From JAIPEK01 sp041685935 (lineage in GTDB: Bacteria; Desulfobacterota; Desulfobacteria; Desulfobacterales; Desulfobacteraceae): a DNA stretch of 7,827 bases. Each line of letters starts with the position of its first letter. The stretch's first letter is position 1. The DNA is taken from positions 1 through 7,827 of the forward strand of contig JAWLES010000114.1 in the NCBI GenBank assembly GCA_041685935.1. The letters are read 5' to 3'. Under the pieces are notes generated by a model. It did not search any database. It worked only from the letters and a program-made list of their open reading frames with translations, and was not told the DNA's origin. Shown here piece by piece: positions 1 through 6,112 of the stretch. Position numbers and translations under genes: made by a program.

Positions 1-814
1 ACCCTCCGGTAACCAGAAGATCATGCTTCTTCGCCCATGACAGGAGAAGGTCGGTATGTGACCGGGTGTGGCCGGGGTAGTATGCTTCAATGCCCTTTAT
101 CCCTGCATCCAGGAATCGGGGCAGCAGTTTTTCAACGGTTTCCACCGGCGGGAGCACCTCTCTGTAGTGCCCTTTTCCGGGCCAGGAGCCGGCTGCGGGG
201 TGGGCAAGGACCAAAAGCACTTGACGGTCGTTTAAAAGCAAAGCTGTTTTCTCAAGTTCGATACCCGAGGGCAGGTAGGCCGGGCTGCTGTTTCCGATTA
301 TCCGGTTGATCTCTTCCTTGTCCTTTATCCCGTGAATTTCGTTCAGTGCAAGGGCGAAGTGACGCCGTGTGGCGTTGGAACTGTACCTTTCAATATCCTC
401 ATACAAAAGATCCCGTGCCAGAACAGGGGTTTGTCCTGTGGGGCCGAACACCCTGTTGATTTCAGCCGCCCTTGCCCGGACCAGTTTTTCTCCCCTGCCG
501 CTTTTGATGATGCTGTTGAGTTTTTTCATGAAACCGGGATCGCCTGCTTTCTCAGGCGTAAAATAGCACAACAGATGCAGAGTGCCTGTGAAGAAATCCT
601 CTTTGAACCGGACGGATATCTCAACTCCCGGAACCACCTGTATGCCGAGTTTTTTGCCTGCGGCAAGTGCTGATTGTATTCCCTCTTGTGTATCATGGTC
701 CGTGATGCCGACCACTGGTATGTTCGTCTTTTTTGCAGCTGACACAAGTTCCGTCGGAGTCAGGTCTCCGTCTGATGCTGTGGTGTGATTGTGAAGGTCT
801 GCTGTGATATCCAT
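1..814 (-). CDS. PHP-domain metal-dependent phosphoesterase (3' end outside window)
   Basis: The reading frame starts at ATG 812-814 and stays open for 271 codons to the window edge, so the C-terminus is missing. Seen: the PHP signature DLHNHTTASDG (residues 6-16, with H8, H10, D15), GITDHDT (36-42, D39/H40), PGVEIS (62-67, E65), H80, RRH (150-152) and LAHPA (203-207, H205). These are the usual metal ligands of the PHP fold. The frame ends at VTGG, just before where the last ligand motif (SDFHG-like) would be expected. Known of the family: the closest type is the YciV/TrpH-like group, cytoplasmic phosphatases or 5'-3' exonucleases acting on short RNA ends or nucleoside 3',5'-bisphosphates; the exact substrate cannot be read here. 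A Shine-Dalgarno AGAGGAG (821-827) lies 6 nt before the ATG, which supports this start. It is divergent from the PEP carboxykinase gene. Family call is firm; substrate is open. Confidence 0.9.
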   Translation of the reverse strand, partial: MDITADLHNHTTASDGDLTPTELVSAAKKTNIPVVGITDHDTQEGIQSALAAGKKLGIQVVPGVEISVRFKEDFFTGTLHLLCYFTPEKAGDPGFMKKLNSIIKSGRGEKLVRARAAEINRVFGPTGQTPVLARDLLYEDIERYSSNATRRHFALALNEIHGIKDKEEINRIIGNSSPAYLPSGIELEKTALLLNDRQVLLVLAHPAAGSWPGKGHYREVLPPVETVEKLLPRFLDAGIKGIEAYYPGHTRSHTDLLLSWAKKHDLLVTGG

Positions 815-849
815 GGGTTTCTCCTCTTTTTAACGGTTTAAAGCACAAT

Positions 850-878
850 TTTATAAAACACTGAACATGTCAAGTAAA
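850..878 (-). promoter_or_regulatory. Candidate sigma-70 promoter of the PHP gene
   Basis: Reading the minus strand, TTTACT (873-878) is separated by 17 nt from TATAAA (850-855). The -10 matches consensus at 5 of 6 and the -35 at 4 of 6. Start of transcription would fall near 843, leaving a leader of about 29 nt that carries the AGAGGAG ribosome site. A TTGACA nearby on the same strand (869-874) is too close to this -10 to pair with it. Assigned by eye only. Confidence 0.45.
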
Positions 879-1003
879 AAACTGATGCAGCAGGATAAAA
901 TTCGGAAGTGTTCATAAACGCCTTGATTTTTATTAGAATGATGTTAGAAAGAACTTTTATGATGAAACCGGAATATGATGAATAATCTTTGGGAAAGTGA
1001 CAA

Positions 1004-2962
1004 ATGCTGAAGTATAATAGCGGAGCGGATATTGCCGAATCCATAGGCAAAGTGAATTCCAGTGAACAGGCGCTTGAAGTTTTCAAAACGGTTATGGATC
1101 AGGAGCACTTAGAACGGGTGACCAGGGTTACCACTCCGGGAGTGTGGATAAAAATCGCCAACGCGGTTTGTATCTGCAGACCGGAACGGGTGTATATAAA
1201 TACGGGTGATGAACAGGACCGGGCCTATATCAGAAAGCTTGCAATTGAACAGGGCGAGGAAACCCCCCTTGCCATTGAGGGTCATACCGTCCATTTCGAC
1301 CTTGAAGAGGAGCAAGGCAGGATCGTGGACAGAACCTTTTATGTGACCGACCCCTGCGAGAACATAAGCAGCCTTGCCAACCGCATGGACAGGGATAAGG
1401 CGATTGCCGAAACCGAATCGAACATGACCGGCATTATGGATAAAATGACCATGATTGTCGGATTCTACATGAGGGGACCTGAAGGGGCGCCGGTCTCGAA
1501 TCCGGCAGTGGAGCTGACCAGCTCCGCATACGTGGCGCACAGTGCCGAACTTCTGTACAGGAATGCCTATTCAAGCTTTTCCGGCGAGGTGGAGCGGCTT
1601 GGATACTTTTTTACAAACATTCACAGCCAGGGCGGAAACAGGCCGGAGGATCTTGAGAATGCAAGGGTATTCATGGACCGGAATCACAGAACCACTTACA
1701 GTTTCAACTGTACGTATGCCGGGAATACGCTTCTTTTGAAAAAGGGAAATCACAGGTTCGCAGTGGATAGGGCGGTGTATGAAAAAAGGGGTGAGGAGCT
1801 TGCCGAGCACATGTTCATAACGGGCATCAAAGGACCGGACGGCAGGGTGACCTGGTGTGCCGGAGCTGCGCCCAGCGGTTGCGGGAAAACCACCACCGCA
1901 ATGGCGGGCCATCTTTTCCTGGGGGATGACCTGGCCCAGATGTGGATAGACCGGCAGGGGAATATCCGCTCGGTTAATCCTGAATGCGGAATTTTCGGCA
2001 TTCTGGAGAACGTCAACCAGGAAGGGGACCCGATCCTCATGGATGCATTGCGAAAATCCGGGTGTGAAGTGATCTGGTCGAATGTTCTTGTGGATCAGAA
2101 CAACATTCCCCATTGGGCGGGATACGGAGAGACATCTCCAGGCAAGGGGAAGAACTTTCAGGGTGATTGGGAAGAGGGTATGAAAGACAAGAACGGCAAA
2201 GAGGTACCGCTTTCCCATCCCAATGCCAGATGCACCCTGGCTGCGGAATCTCTGGAAAATTACGCAGCAGGTTATGACGGAAAAGAGGGGGTGATCACCC
2301 GTATATTCACATACTCCGGACGGGACAGCGATACCATGCCTCCGGTATGGGTTGCGAAAAACCCCTCCCATGGAGTGGCCATCGGTGCCTGTATCGTGTC
2401 CGAATCAACTGCAACCGAAGTCGGAGTAAGCGGTGTCAAAAGAGCGCCCTGGGCGAATGCGCCGTTTATTCCGGGGCCGCTTGGAGATTACCTGGATGCC
2501 CAGTTCGCCTTTTTCGGCAGTGACCGGATTCCCGGAGAGAAAGAGCCGGTTATGGCCGGACTGAATTATTTTTTAACCCATGAAGCCAGGGGCGGGAAAT
2601 CGGAAAAACTTCTGGGTGAAAAACGGGATGTAAAGGTCTGGCTTGCATGGCTTGAGAGGTACGCGCACAGAGAGGCCGGGTTTGTCAGGTCTCCCATCGG
2701 GAATCTACCGGTTCATGAAGACCTTTGGGTTCTGTTCAGGGACATCCTTGGCAAACCGTATCCCGAGGATTTGTACAAAAAGCAGTTTTCCCTTTATATC
2801 AATCATATCGTGGAGCGTATTGATCTTCAGATCGAGGCTTACTCAAGGGAACAGGGCGATTTTAAAAGGCTGTTTGACATTCTTGAAGTCCAGAAAGAAG
2901 AGCTTTTGACGGTAAAAGCAATCCACGGACCTGTTGTGGAGCCGGGTATGCTTATGAAGTGA
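1004..2962 (+). CDS. pckG: Phosphoenolpyruvate carboxykinase, GTP-type family, divergent nucleotide pocket
   Basis: A 652-residue protein, somewhat longer than the usual ~600-620. The family interconverts oxaloacetate and PEP with a nucleotide in the cytoplasm, feeding gluconeogenesis or anaplerosis. Seen: P-loop APSGCGKT (289-296) with the family cysteine C293 and K295; metal ligands K246/K247, H269 (AEHM) and D308/D309 (GDD); substrate residues R106, YAGN (238-241) and PNAR (R409); lid loop SESTATEVGVSG (466-477). By-eye alignment shows changes: GGRRP becomes SGRDS (438-442), and the segment GKFLWPGFGEN that cradles guanine in vertebrate PEPCK becomes GKSEKLLGEK (531-540). Nucleotide preference is therefore less certain than the fold. 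The ATG is fixed by an in-frame TGA at 998-1000; the ribosome site is weak (GGGAAAG, 991-997). No clear promoter was found in 815-1003. It stands alone, convergent with the FKBP gene. Confidence 0.92.
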   Translation: MLKYNSGADIAESIGKVNSSEQALEVFKTVMDQEHLERVTRVTTPGVWIKIANAVCICRPERVYINTGDEQDRAYIRKLAIEQGEETPLAIEGHTVHFDLEEEQGRIVDRTFYVTDPCENISSLANRMDRDKAIAETESNMTGIMDKMTMIVGFYMRGPEGAPVSNPAVELTSSAYVAHSAELLYRNAYSSFSGEVERLGYFFTNIHSQGGNRPEDLENARVFMDRNHRTTYSFNCTYAGNTLLLKKGNHRFAVDRAVYEKRGEELAEHMFITGIKGPDGRVTWCAGAAPSGCGKTTTAMAGHLFLGDDLAQMWIDRQGNIRSVNPECGIFGILENVNQEGDPILMDALRKSGCEVIWSNVLVDQNNIPHWAGYGETSPGKGKNFQGDWEEGMKDKNGKEVPLSHPNARCTLAAESLENYAAGYDGKEGVITRIFTYSGRDSDTMPPVWVAKNPSHGVAIGACIVSESTATEVGVSGVKRAPWANAPFIPGPLGDYLDAQFAFFGSDRIPGEKEPVMAGLNYFLTHEARGGKSEKLLGEKRDVKVWLAWLERYAHREAGFVRSPIGNLPVHEDLWVLFRDILGKPYPEDLYKKQFSLYINHIVERIDLQIEAYSREQGDFKRLFDILEVQKEELLTVKAIHGPVVEPGMLMK

Positions 2963-2967
2963 CGGCT

Positions 2968-2993
2968 GCCCGGCAGGGATGTTCCTGCCGGGT
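2968..2993. terminator. Bidirectional hairpin between convergent pckG and FKBP genes
   Basis: CCCGGCAGG (2969-2977) pairs perfectly with CCTGCCGGG (2984-2992) around a 6-nt loop, and a G-U wobble extends it by one. It sits between the pckG stop (2962) and the FKBP stop (3009), where a shared terminator is expected. Neither strand has a proper U-tract after the stem, so intrinsic termination may be weak; it could serve mainly as a 3'-end stabilising structure. Confidence 0.6.
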
Positions 2994-3008
2994 TCCGCCG
3001 CAGTTCCT

Positions 3009-3734
3009 TCAGCTTTCAACCGAGATAAGTTCAATTTCGAATATGAGGGTTGAGCCTGGCTCTATGATTTCCCCCGCACCCCGGTTTCCGTAGGCGAGAT
3101 CGGCAGGAATGAAAATTTTCCATTTCCCACCGGTTTTCATCTTGGGGATAGTCTCAGTCCATCCCTGGATGACCTGGTCCAGGTTGAATTCGGCAGGTTC
3201 GTCTCTTTCGTAGGATGAATCAAATACCTCGCCGTCGATGGTCATGCCCTTGTAATGGCATTTAACCTTATCCGTTTTTGATGGTGATTTGCCGCTCCCT
3301 TCCTTGAGAACAACGTACTGGATACCGTTTTCCAGTGTTTTCACGCCTTTTTTGTCCTTGTTCTTTTCCATGAATTCAGTACCTGCGGCCTTGTTTTCTT
3401 CAAGCACCTTTTGGGTCTTTTCCATCTGTTTTTGCCGCATTTCCTGCTGGAACATGGCCATGGCCTCTTTCATGGCCTGCTCGTCCATGGAGGGGCTGCC
3501 TTCGACTGCGTCCTTTATACCTTTGAAAAAGGCATCCACATCAACTTTTCCGTAGTTGCTTTTAACTTTGGTGAAAAGGTCGTATCCGATGACATAGCTT
3601 ATTTCTTCACTGGAAACTCCGTCTTCGCCCTTTTTTTCCATACTCTTTCCGGATTGTGCAAAAACGGGTGAGTTCAGCGCAAAAACCAACGCAGCCGCAG
3701 TCACAATCAGGTGTTTCAGTTCAAGTTTCATCAT
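3009..3734 (-). CDS. Exported FKBP-type peptidyl-prolyl cis-trans isomerase (Mip/FkpA-like)
   Basis: A 241-residue protein with a signal peptide (basic start, hydrophobic core around 9-20, likely cleavage after VFA at 26; no lipobox), so it should act in the periplasm as a folding catalyst for exported proteins. After cleavage comes an N-terminal FKBP_N-type helical segment (about 41-125, with VIGYDLF and a charged, Met/Gln-rich helix), the usual dimerisation arm of Mip/FkpA. The C-terminal FKBP domain (about 135-241) keeps all the pocket positions I could check: Y161, F171, D172, F183, V188, I189, W192, Y215 and F232. An active isomerase is therefore expected. Two ATG codons are adjacent (3732-3734 and 3729-3731); AGGAAG at 3739-3744 is 4 nt from the first and 7 nt from the second, so translation may begin at the second. 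Convergent with pckG and downstream of the DUF3047 gene on the same strand. Confidence 0.93.
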   Translation of the reverse strand: MMKLELKHLIVTAAALVFALNSPVFAQSGKSMEKKGEDGVSSEEISYVIGYDLFTKVKSNYGKVDVDAFFKGIKDAVEGSPSMDEQAMKEAMAMFQQEMRQKQMEKTQKVLEENKAAGTEFMEKNKDKKGVKTLENGIQYVVLKEGSGKSPSKTDKVKCHYKGMTIDGEVFDSSYERDEPAEFNLDQVIQGWTETIPKMKTGGKWKIFIPADLAYGNRGAGEIIEPGSTLIFEIELISVES

Positions 3735-3764
3735 ACATCTTCCTTTAAATCGTGTGCGTTAAAA

Positions 3765-3780
3765 GATACTTTGTGGTATC
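3765..3780 (-). terminator. Weak stem with T-run between DUF3047 and FKBP genes
   Basis: On the minus strand GATAC and GTATC form a 5-bp stem with a 6-nt loop (CACAAA), followed by TTTT. Position after the DUF3047 gene would fit an intrinsic terminator, but the stem is short and AT-rich. It could instead be part of the FKBP leader or promoter. Low confidence. Confidence 0.2.
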
Positions 3781-3786
3781 AGAATT

Positions 3787-3829
3787 TTCGATTCAAGGCA
3801 ACCATAAATCATTCCAGCGGTGAATCGAA
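3787..3829. repeat. 9-bp inverted repeat TTCGATTCA / TGAATCGAA
   Basis: TTCGATTCA (3787-3795) and its exact reverse complement TGAATCGAA (3821-3829) flank a 25-nt spacer in the 147-nt gap between the DUF3047 stop and the FKBP start. It could form a long-loop stem in the DUF3047 mRNA tail or be a pair of operator half-sites upstream of the FKBP gene. The 25-nt spacer is unusual for a dimeric operator. Confidence 0.4.
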
Positions 3830-3881
3830 TGCTGAAAACCCTCTGATGCTTTTTTGCCCGAAAGGGTTCCGGGATCGAATT

Positions 3882-4661
3882 TCAGTCCCTGTCCGCCCGC
3901 TTCAGGCGAATGTCTCCATAGTAGGACAGGCCGGATTCCCCTGTATTGTCCGAGTCCGTCATAACAGCTATTCCGGAAACCCGGGGCGGCTCCCGGCCGC
4001 CAAAGGCCTTTTTAAAATCCTTGTACAGGTTCCTCTCCTCTTTTATCCATCTGCCCGCCATGGTGTCGCCGGACCGGATTACTATCATCCTGACCCGGTC
4101 TGTATAAGGGTTTTCAACGATGGTACCTTCAGGTTCCTTGTTCGCCCAGATGTAGTTTATGGCTGCAACAGGGGGGTACTCTCCGTGTATCGCCTTGACT
4201 GCATTGAACTTGACTTTTTCGAAAAACGAGACTTCTTCAGGATCATAAGCAAAGGTGATGTATATCCTGGCGGGATAGTCATCTCCGGACTTTTCCCTGA
4301 CATTTCCCTTTTCATAGGTACTGGTTATTTTCCATGACCAGGAAAACACCCGGTATTTTGAAATATCCAGGCTGATTTTTCTAACAAGGCCGGACGCGGA
4401 ATTGTCGCTTTCGGCCTTTATAACTTGTACGCCGTTATCTTTGACAAGGCTGTACCTGGTATGGTTTTCGATTTTTTCAAAGGTCAGCGGCTTCCACACC
4501 TTAAAAAGTTCTTTTGAGGATGAAAACGAGGAGAATTCATCGAGATTCGCCCAGTTTCCCGCAGTTGCCGTCCGGCAAAAGCCCGGGCCTGCAAAATAAA
4601 GAAGGCAGAGGAAAATGGTGCAGCCCTTTTTTATGCATATACCTTTACCCTGTCTGTCCAT
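3882..4661 (-). CDS. Exported DUF3047 family protein, function unknown
   Basis: A 259-residue protein recognised as DUF3047 from its conserved blocks (numbering from the chosen ATG): TRYSLV near 68-73, SASGLVRKI near 88-96, FSWSWKI near 105-111, KSGDDYPARIYITFAYDP near 123-140, PPVAAINYIWAN, then the C-terminal AVMTDSDNTGESGLSYYGDI. The N-terminus has a basic stretch, a hydrophobic core (about 15-24) and a plausible signal peptidase site after TATA (34), so it is probably periplasmic; the cysteine at 29 is not in a lipobox. No catalytic motif is known for this family, and I assign no activity. The frame extends four codons upstream to a TTG (4671-4673), but GAGG (4668-4671) lies 6 nt before ATG 4659-4661, so the ATG was chosen. 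It is divergent from the mtaD-like gene and upstream of the FKBP gene; co-expression is possible but unproven. Confidence 0.85.
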   Translation of the reverse strand: MDRQGKGICIKKGCTIFLCLLYFAGPGFCRTATAGNWANLDEFSSFSSSKELFKVWKPLTFEKIENHTRYSLVKDNGVQVIKAESDNSASGLVRKISLDISKYRVFSWSWKITSTYEKGNVREKSGDDYPARIYITFAYDPEEVSFFEKVKFNAVKAIHGEYPPVAAINYIWANKEPEGTIVENPYTDRVRMIVIRSGDTMAGRWIKEERNLYKDFKKAFGGREPPRVSGIAVMTDSDNTGESGLSYYGDIRLKRADRD

Positions 4662-4722
4662 GAGCCGCCTCAATCAGTTTCTGTGCCGGGTCATCCTCTA
4701 TTTTAAGCAGTGGGTGAACATA

Positions 4723-4730
4723 ATTATAAT
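4723..4730. promoter_or_regulatory. Self-complementary -10-like box in the divergent spacer
   Basis: ATTATAAT reads TATAAT on the plus strand (4725-4730) and TATAAT on the minus strand (4728-4723), so one box could serve both the mtaD-like gene and the DUF3047 gene. The -35 partner is weak in both directions (TTTAAG at 4702-4707 on plus, 17-nt spacing; nothing good on minus). It would give leaders of roughly 110 nt (plus) and 55 nt (minus). Confidence 0.35.
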
Positions 4731-4787
4731 AGTTACACAGGAAAGGTGATTTGGCAACTTTTTTTCGCCTGGCTGTTTTTCAACCGC

Positions 4788-4809
4788 AAAGGTTTCAAAA
4801 AGGTTACAA
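4788..4809. repeat. Tandem 11-nt direct repeat AAAGGTTWCAA in mtaD leader
   Basis: AAAGGTTTCAA (4788-4798) is followed immediately by AAAGGTTACAA (4799-4809), 10 of 11 identical. A further AAAGGT lies at 4742-4747. The 11-nt period is about one helical turn, so the copies face the same side of the DNA, as at some direct-repeat operators. The first copy also pairs weakly with AACC at 4782-4785. The repeat is 41 nt upstream of the chosen ATG. Confidence 0.5.
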
Positions 4810-4849
4810 ATGTGTCATTCTGGGCTCAAAACTCTTTGGAGATCAATTC

Positions 4850-6112
4850 ATGGCGTATGACATTCTGATTCACAACGGCACCATCCTCACCATGACCGGG
4901 GAGGCGGAGGTTATTGAAAAGGGATTTATTCTGGTCAAAGACGGGGTGATCCGGTATATCGGTCAAGGCGGCGCGGCCCCGGGTTCCGTGGATGCAGACA
5001 ATGTTTTCGACGCCTGTTCGAAAATAGTGATGCCGGGTCTTGTGAATTGCCACACGCATCTTCCCATGTCCATGTTCAGGGGACTTGCAGACGACCTTCC
5101 TCTGGATGTCTGGCTTAACGAGCATATATTTCCTGCGGAAGCGGCACACGTGAACCCTGAATCCGTTGAGCGGTTCACCCGCCATTCCGTAAAAGAGATG
5201 CTCCTTTCCGGCACCACCTGCTGCTGTGACGGGTATTTTCTGGAAGAGAGCGTGGCCGGGGCTGTTATCGAGTCCGGGATCAGGGCCGTGCTTGGGCACG
5301 GGGTAATTGATTTTCCAGCACCCGGCGTCCCTGACCCTGAAAAAAATGTGGATGCAGCCGCCGGGTTTGCAAGGAAACTGGCGGGGCGTTCTTCAAGGGT
5401 CCAACCCTCCATATTCTGCCATTCCCCGTATACCTGTTCGGAAAAAACCCTTGTGAAAGCAAAAAAGGCTGCAGATGAACTGGGGATGCTTTTTCAGATT
5501 CACGCGGCTGAAACCGAAAATGAGAACACGCGGATCAGCCGGAGCTGTAAAACCCCGGGATCGGTTATGGATTACCTGGACCGAATCGGTGTGCTTGACG
5601 AAAAAACCCTTCTGGTCCATTCGGTATGGGTGGATGACAGGGATATCAGGATTATACGTGGCAGGGGATGCCCTGTGGTACACTGTGCCCAGAGCAACAT
5701 GAAGCTCGCCTCGGGTATCGCACCCGTTCCTCAAATGCTGGATGCGGGGATTACCGTGGGCATGGGAACGGACGGGTGTGCCAGCAACAACAACCATGAT
5801 CTGTTTGAGGAAATGGATACCGTTGCCAAGCTGCACAAATGCGCCACAGGGAACCCGTGTGCCACAAATGCCGAAACCGTTCTGAAAATGGCAACCATAG
5901 AGGGTGCCAGGGCCCTGGGTGTTGATGGGGTCACCGGTTCTCTGGAAAAAGGGAAAAGGGCGGATATTATCATGCTGGATCTGCAGCGACCCCATCTCGT
6001 GCCTTTATACAATCCCTTTTCCCTGCTTGTTTATGCCGCCAGGGGGTCGGATGTCACAGATGTGATAGTGGATGGAAGGGTAAAGGTCAGGGACTCGGTT
6101 TTAGTGCCGTGA
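4850..6112 (+). CDS. mtaD: MtaD-type amidohydrolase: methylthioadenosine / S-adenosylhomocysteine deaminase
   Basis: A 420-residue cytoplasmic amidohydrolase of the TRZ/ATZ/MtaD group. Known members deaminate S-adenosylhomocysteine, methylthioadenosine or adenosine to the inosine forms, giving a route to dispose of inhibitory SAH. Seen: metal ligands in MPGLVNCHTH (H68, H70), QIHAAETE (H218, E221), LLVHSVW (H257) and GMGTDGCASNNN (D308); the family stretch HCAQSNMKLASGIAPV (278-293), with AQ where PE or PS is common; and FRGLADDLPLDVWL (76-89). The C-terminal EKGKRADIIMLD returns to the small beta domain typical of the fold. The frame extends upstream to a TTG at 4751, but GGAG (4838-4841) 8 nt before ATG 4850 and homology beginning at AYDILIHNG favour the shorter start. 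Its last 26 bp overlap the convergent regulator gene. Exact substrate (SAH, MTA, adenosine or another amine) cannot be fixed from sequence. Confidence 0.88.
   Translation: MAYDILIHNGTILTMTGEAEVIEKGFILVKDGVIRYIGQGGAAPGSVDADNVFDACSKIVMPGLVNCHTHLPMSMFRGLADDLPLDVWLNEHIFPAEAAHVNPESVERFTRHSVKEMLLSGTTCCCDGYFLEESVAGAVIESGIRAVLGHGVIDFPAPGVPDPEKNVDAAAGFARKLAGRSSRVQPSIFCHSPYTCSEKTLVKAKKAADELGMLFQIHAAETENENTRISRSCKTPGSVMDYLDRIGVLDEKTLLVHSVWVDDRDIRIIRGRGCPVVHCAQSNMKLASGIAPVPQMLDAGITVGMGTDGCASNNNHDLFEEMDTVAKLHKCATGNPCATNAETVLKMATIEGARALGVDGVTGSLEKGKRADIIMLDLQRPHLVPLYNPFSLLVYAARGSDVTDVIVDGRVKVRDSVLVP

Noticed and set aside
815..1003. Promoter for pckG in the divergent spacer
   Set aside because: TATGAT boxes at 958-963 and 974-979 have no matching -35 at 16-18 nt, so no promoter is called, though one must exist in or near this gap.
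1571..2371. 266-codon open frame on the minus strand inside pckG
   Set aside because: Antisense shadow of a well-conserved PEPCK gene; its translation is rich in Pro, His and Arg and has no recognisable domain or ribosome site.
3711..4337. 208-codon plus-strand frame across the FKBP/DUF3047 gap
   Set aside because: Overlaps two genes supported by domain motifs on the other strand and has no recognisable family.
4662..4673. Upstream TTG start for the DUF3047 gene
   Set aside because: GAGG at 4668-4671 is placed for the ATG at 4659-4661 and overlaps the TTG itself.
4751..4849. 33-residue N-terminal extension of the mtaD-like protein from TTG 4751
   Set aside because: The extension lacks family similarity and a good ribosome site, whereas ATG 4850 has GGAG at 8 nt and begins the conserved beta-strand.
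5393..5995. 200-codon minus-strand frame opposite the mtaD-like gene
   Set aside because: No motif and no start signals; shadow of the amidohydrolase gene.
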